Below, piece after piece: positions 59,301 through 64,000 of a stretch of 64,000 bases of DNA (its first letter is position 1; the number at the start of each line of letters is the position of its first letter). Origin of the DNA: Tomocerus qinae (taxonomy: Eukaryota > Arthropoda > Collembola > Entomobryomorpha > Tomoceridae); NCBI GenBank assembly GCA_020055645.1, contig CM034546.1, positions 63,736,001 to 63,800,000 on the forward strand, given 5' to 3'. The notes below the pieces were generated by a model. It was not told the DNA's origin. It made no database searches and saw only the letters and a list, made by a program, of their open reading frames with translations. The translations under genes were made by a program, and so were the position numbers.

Positions 59301-62300
59301 CCCTACAACTAAAGCAGGTACTGATTAGCAAATTCGACAATCAACTAAATTCTTCAAGGCAATTAAACATTAAACAATGTATAGTTCCCATAAGCTATGC
59401 TAACTGCGGTTGTGAGAATTGTTCTAGATTGGAACCATTAGACAATCCAGAATCATTTGAATTTCAAATTGACTTTTCGAAATTGAAACGTATCCAATTA
59501 ACGTTGAAAGAGGCTAGTGCTAATTTGTGGATAGATAGATTACTGACTGTAGATTTTGATGTTATTGATCATCATACTTTCTGCAGGGAAAGAAAACTCT
59601 GTATTTGGAAATTATTAAGAAGTTTAGAATACTTTTTTGTTGGTTCTGCGTCCACGTTAGCTAATTTTAGCAGGGAATCACAAACTTTAGACCTTAATAA
59701 CCTAGTGATAAAAGAGAGCGGTTTTATAATTAACTATTTTCGCAAAATAATTATACGCGATTGTACATTTCGTATTAGTAAGGGCAGTGATGGGAAATGC
59801 AGTTGTAGCTTTTGTGTTGAGAATTTATTAAACTTTGACCAAAACGTTGGGGATAATCATTCTGAAATTATAGACAGTCCTGTAAATATGAAAATGATTA
59901 CATACCAAAATAATGACTGTATTTCCATTATTGAAGATCTCGCAATTAGTGGAAGCTCATTTCTAGATGCAAAGAATAATGAAGAAATCAGCATGAATCC
60001 ATTTTTGTTTATGTGTACTAACCTTAAAGTTTTGCACATATTCGAGTGTCAGAGCCAACCACTTGACTTGCTAGGTTTGGACTTTATTGAAGAAATTCAT
60101 ATTAGAAAGACAAAAGTTCAAGGTGGCAGGTTAGCTGTGAATAGATCAAATGCCATTAATAGGCAGTTGTCTAAAACATGCAAGAAACTAACTCTTGTGG
60201 ACGTTACTTTTGTTGATGTTGGGGGGAATAAAGTAGAATCGATAGATTTCTCTTCCTTAATTGTCGACGAATTGGAGTGTTTTGATTTGTCTTTAACCTT
60301 TTGCCCCTTTCAATTTAAATCGTTTCGGAAAATACATATACGAAATTGTACATTTCGTATTATTGGGGACAGTGATGGGAAATGCAGTTGTAGCTTTTGT
60401 GTTGAGAATTTATTAAATGTTGGTCTAAGCGCTGCATATAATCATTCCGAAATTTTAGGCAGTGCTGTAAATAGCACATTAATTACAGACCAAAATAATG
60501 ACTATACAATCAAAACTGAGGAAATCGTTACTAGTAACACCTTATTTCTTGATACAAAGAATAATCAAGAAGTCAGTATAAATCTATTTCTGATTATGTG
60601 TACTAACCTTAAAGTTTTAAAGATATTCGACTGTAAGAACCATCCAGTTGACTTGTTAGGTTTGGACTTTATTGAAGAAATTTACATTCAAAATACAAAA
60701 GTTAAAGGAAGCAGGTTAGCTATGAACATAACAAGTGTAATTAATAGGCAGTTGTCTACAAGATGCAAGAAACTAACACTTGTGAACGTTACTCTTGTTG
60801 ATGTTGGGGGGAATAAAGTAGAATCGCCAGATTTCACTTCCTTAATTGTCGACGAATTGGAGTGTTTTGATATGTCTCTAACGTTTTGCCCATTTCAATT
60901 TAAATCTTTTCGCAAAATGTATATACAAAATTGTACATTTCGTATTAGCAAGGACGGTGATGGGAAATGCAGTTGTAGCTTTTGTGTTGAGAATTTATTA
61001 AACTTTGACCAAAACGTTGGGGATAATCATTCTGAAATTATAGACAGTCCTGTGAATATGAAAATGATTGCAGACCAAAATAAGGACTATACAATCAATA
61101 CAGAGGAGATTGTAATTAATAACACATTATTTTTAGATACAAAGAATAATGAAGTCAGTATAAATCTATTTCTGATTATGTGTACTAACCTTAAAGTTTT
61201 AAAGATATTCGACTGTAAGAAACATCCAGTTAACTTGTTAGGTTTGGACTTTATTGAAGAAATTTACATTCAAAATACAGAAGTACAAGGAGGCAGGTTA
61301 CCTGTAAGTAGAACAGGCGACAATAATCGACAATTTTCTAAAAGATGCAAGAAACTAACTCTTGTAAACGCTACTCTTGTTGATGTAGGGGGGAATAAAG
61401 TAGAATCGATAGATTTCATTTCCTTAGTTGTCGAGGAATTGGGGTGTTTTGATTTGTCTTTAACCTTTTGCCCGTTTCAATTTAAATCGTTTCGCAAAAT
61501 GCATATACGAAATTGTACATTTCGTATTAGTAGAGACAGCGATGGGAAATGCAGTTGTAGCTTTTGTGTTGAGAATTTAATAAACTTTGGTCTAAACGCT
61601 GCAGATAATCATTCTGAAATTTTAGACAGTGCTGTAAATAGGACATTATTTACAGACCAAAATAATGACTATACAATCAAAACTGAGGAAATCGTAATTA
61701 GTAACACCTTATTTGTAGATACAAAGAATAATAAAGAAGTCGGTATAAATCTATTTCTGTTTATGTTTAGTAACCTTAAAGTGTTACACATATTCGACTC
61801 TCAGAGCCAACCACTTGACTTGTTAGGTTTGGGCTTTATTGAAGAAATTTATATTAGAAAGACAAAAGTTCAAGGTGGCAGGTTAGCTGTGAAAAGATCA
61901 TGTGCCATTAATAGGCGGTTGTCTAAAACATGCAAGAAACTATTACTTGATAACGTTACTCTTGTTGATGCTGGGGGGAATGAAGTAGAATCGATAGATT
62001 TCTCTTCCTTAATTGTCGACGAATTGGAGTGTTTTGATTTGTCTTTAACCTTTTGCCCCTTTCAATTTAAATCGTTTCGCAAAATGCATGTACGAAATTG
62101 TACATTTCGTATTATTGGGGACAGTGATGGGAAATGCAGTTGTAGCTTTTGTGTTGAGAATTTATTAAATGTTGGTCTAAGCGCTGCATATAATCATTCC
62201 GAAATTTTAGGCAGTGCTGCAAATAGCACATTAATTACAGACCAAAATAATGACTATACAATCAAAACTGAAGAAATCGTTACTAGTAACACCTTATTTC

Positions 62301-64000
62301 TAGATACAAAGAATAATCAAGAAGTCAGTATAAATCTATTTCTGATTATGTGTACTAACCTTAAAGTTTTAAAGATATTCGACTGTAAGAACCATCCAGT
62401 TGACTTGCTAGGTTTGGACTTTATTGAAGAAATTCATATTAGAAAGACAAAAGTTCAAGGTGGCAGGTTAGCTGTGAATAGATCAAATGCCATTAATAGG
62501 CAGTTGTCTAAAACATGCAAGAAACTAACTCTTGTGGACGTTACTTTTGTTGATGTTGGGGGGAATAAAGTAGAATCGTCAGATTTCACTTCCTTAATTG
62601 TCGACGAATTGGAGTGTTTTGATATGTCTCTAACGTTTTGCCCATTTCAATTTAAATCTTTTCGCAAAATGTATATACAAAATTGTACATTTCGTATTAG
62701 TAGGGGCAGTGATGGGAAATGCTGTTGCACTTTTTGTGTTGAGAATTTACTAAACTGTGGTCAAAACGTTGGGGATAATCATTCTGAAATTAAAGACACT
62801 CTTGTACACATGAAAATGATTACAGACCAAAACAATGACTATACATCTATTATTGAGGATCTGGCAATTAGTGGAAGCTCATTTCTAGATGCAAAGAATA
62901 ATGAAGAAATCAGTATCAGTCTATTTTTGTTTATGTTTAGTAACCTTAAAGTGTTGAACATATTTGACTGTCAGAGCCAACCACTTGACTTGCTAGGTTT
63001 GGACTTTATTGAAGAAATTAATATTAGAAAGACAAAAGTTCAAGGTGGCAGGTTAGCTTTGAATAGATCAAATGCCATTAATAGGCAGTTGTCTAAAACA
63101 TGCAAGAAACTAACTCTTGTGGATGTTACTTTTGTTGATGTTGGGGGGAATAAAGTAGAATCGATAGATTTCTCTTCCTTAATTGTCGAAGAATTGGAGT
63201 GTTTTGATTTGTCTTTAACCTTTTGCCCCTTTCAATTTAAATCGTTTCGCAAAATGCATGTACGAAATTGTACAATTCGTATTAGTACGCACAGTGATGG
63301 GAAATGCAGTTGTAGCTTTTGTGTTGAGAATTTATTAAACTTTGGTCTAAGCGCTGCATATAATCATTCCGAAATTTTAGGCAGTGCTGTAAATAGCACA
63401 TTAATTACAGACCAAAATAATGACTATACATTCAAAACTGAGGAAATCGTAATTAGTAACACCTTATTTGTAGATACAAAGAATAATAAAGAAGTCGGTA
63501 TAAATCTATTTCTGTTTATGTTTAGTAACCTTAAAGTGTTACACATATTCGACTCTCAGAGCCAACCACTTGACTTGTTAGGTTTGGGCTTTATTGAAGA
63601 AATTTACCTTGAAAATACAAAAGTTCTAGGTGGCAGGTTAGCTGTGAGCAGAACAACTGACATTAATAGGCAGTTGGTCGCAAGTCGCAAGAAACTCATT
63701 CTTGACAACGTTACTTTTGTTGATGTTGGAGGGAATGAAGTAGAATCGATAGATTTCTCTTCCTTAATCGTCGACGAATTGGAGTGTTTTGATTTGTCTC
63801 TAACGTTTTGCCCATTTCAATTTAAATCTTTTCGTAAAATGCATATACAAAATTGCACAATTCGTATTAATAGTAACAGTGATGGGAAATGTAACTGTAG
63901 CTTTTGTGTTGACAATTTACTAAACTTTGGTCTAAACGCTGCAGATAATCAATCTGAAATTTTAGGCAGTGCTGTAAATAGCACATTAATTACAGATCAA
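53311..64000 (+). CDS. CARD / NB-ARC / LRR-like-repeat STAND receptor (Apaf-1/NLR-like), 3' end beyond window
   Basis: Exons 53311-53430, 53504-53870, 54884-56971 and 58524 onward. All GT-AG, phases 0, 1 and 1, giving at least 2684 residues. Residues 1 to about 88 form a CARD: six-helix pattern, with LNRLIQHEIITQVEANI, then ELMTILKKK and LRDTGNSHLADQI. NB-ARC follows the linker WWPEEKR (166-172): Walker A GLGGIGKTS (212-220), Walker B CLIIYDNAE (about 283), TIITSRNQDWG (about 314), GHLPLALQ (372-379), MHD-like SIHRLLQQ (about 501). Exon 4 is one frame of more than 5.4 kb, with diverged LRR-like sequence then 195-residue tandem repeats from about residue 1272. CARD-NB-ARC proteins assemble on a signal and recruit caspases or other CARD partners. 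Two introns carry transposon insertions. The start is the first ATG in frame; a possible acceptor at 53185 hints at a 5' UTR exon. Confidence 0.85.
53892..54826. mobile_element. Unclassified TA-flanked element, 935 bp, in intron 2 of the CARD gene
   Basis: Bounded by TA on both sides. It has inverted ends GGGGAGA(tc)GCTGTCGGTT and its counterpart AACCGACAGC(ac)TCTCCCC. The 15-bp motif GCTGTCGGTTGTCCG (last base varies) occurs seven times: at 53901, 53919, 54254, 54279 and 54627 direct, and at about 54606 and 54803 inverted. No transposase frame. It lies wholly between the exon 2 donor (53871) and exon 3 acceptor (54883), so coding is not affected. Confidence 0.75.
57075..58110. mobile_element. 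Foldback-type element with 49-bp tandem repeats, in intron 3 of the CARD gene
   Basis: A 1036-bp inverted repeat. The arms begin TATTAGG(A/T)TATGCATTTT and stay similar for about 350 bp, and meet in a block of 49-bp tandem repeats (cgcagtaaaaatgacatttt, then cgtataaatgcgagttg, then agtcgacaaagt). About four or five units point one way (57420-57630), and shorter relatives point the other (57630-57780). This is the layout of Foldback/Galileo-like elements. Open frames in it only translate the repeats. Confidence 0.8.
58195..58312. repeat. GC-rich MITE-like patch with a C12 run
   Basis: Starts AAGGGGGCGG and ends CCGCCCCTT, with the interior gggggcgctgcgc and a run of twelve C at 58293-58304. 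No clear target duplication. Lies in intron 3, about 210 bp before the giant exon. Confidence 0.45.
59762..64000 (+). repeat. 585-bp (195-codon) coding tandem repeats, about 7.3 units, run off the edge
   Basis: Unit anchors (the TGTACATTTCGTATT-like start) lie at 59762, 60347, 60932, 61514, 62099, 62684, 63269 and 63854. Spacing is 585 bp except one of 582, so frame is always kept. Each unit encodes CTFRI, then SDGKCSCSFCVEN, LKVLKIFDC, LDFIEEIYI, CKKLTLVNVTLVDVGGN, LIVDELECFDMSLTFCPFQF and SFRKM, that is five or six LRR-like strands plus a C-x-C-x2-C insert. Older, diverged relatives of the Cys insert occur upstream at about 59052 and 59402. Confidence 0.92.

Noticed and set aside
1-64000. 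tRNA, rRNA or snRNA genes
   Set aside because: Looked for B-box-like and cloverleaf patterns while reading; none convincing.

Overview
This is eukaryotic nuclear DNA, AT-rich and with short GT-AG introns (79 to 119 bp in the compact genes). The content points to an arthropod: four divergent ionotropic-receptor (IR) genes, a DHDDS-type cis-prenyltransferase, a BCS1-type AAA protein, NLR-like STAND receptors, and a dense mix of Ty3/Gypsy, DIRS-like, LINE, MULE, hAT, Harbinger and mariner elements. A springtail-like hexapod is my guess, with low confidence.

Layout. 1-6700 (minus): 5' part of a Ty3/Gypsy retrotransposon whose gag and pol are open, joined by a canonical -1 slippery heptamer and cut by the left edge. 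7132-15816 (minus): two paralogous single-exon IR genes (714 and 703 aa), with an apparently intact Mutator-like transposon between them (10185-12494: 9-bp target duplication, long TIRs, three-exon FLYWCH-transposase gene). 16833-23536 (minus): two housekeeping-type genes, BCS1-like and DHDDS-like. 24318-30480 (minus): a tandem pair of six-exon IR genes whose exon lengths and phases match; the upstream one has a rearranged last exon, and a third remnant lies at 39.5 kb. 32440-38403 (minus): a STAND receptor whose NB-ARC/TPR/LRR-like exon is joined in phase to upstream exons encoding an atlastin-type GTPase. 38420-53300: mostly transposon relics. 53311-64000 (plus): a second STAND receptor with CARD, NB-ARC and a giant last exon of 195-residue LRR-like tandem repeats that runs off the right edge.

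The main biology is the pair of STAND receptors. Their NB-ARC cores are clear paralogues and share a WWPE linker just before the P-loop module, but the N-terminal effector differs: atlastin-like GTPase plus a glycine-zipper segment in one, CARD in the other. Their C-terminal sensors differ too: divergent LRR-like with a lipidation-like CCC tail, versus near-identical 585-bp repeats that look shuffled by gene conversion. I read this as a rapidly evolving innate-immune or cell-death locus made by effector swapping. The atlastin-NB-ARC join rests on splice-site and phase agreement only and needs a transcript to confirm it.
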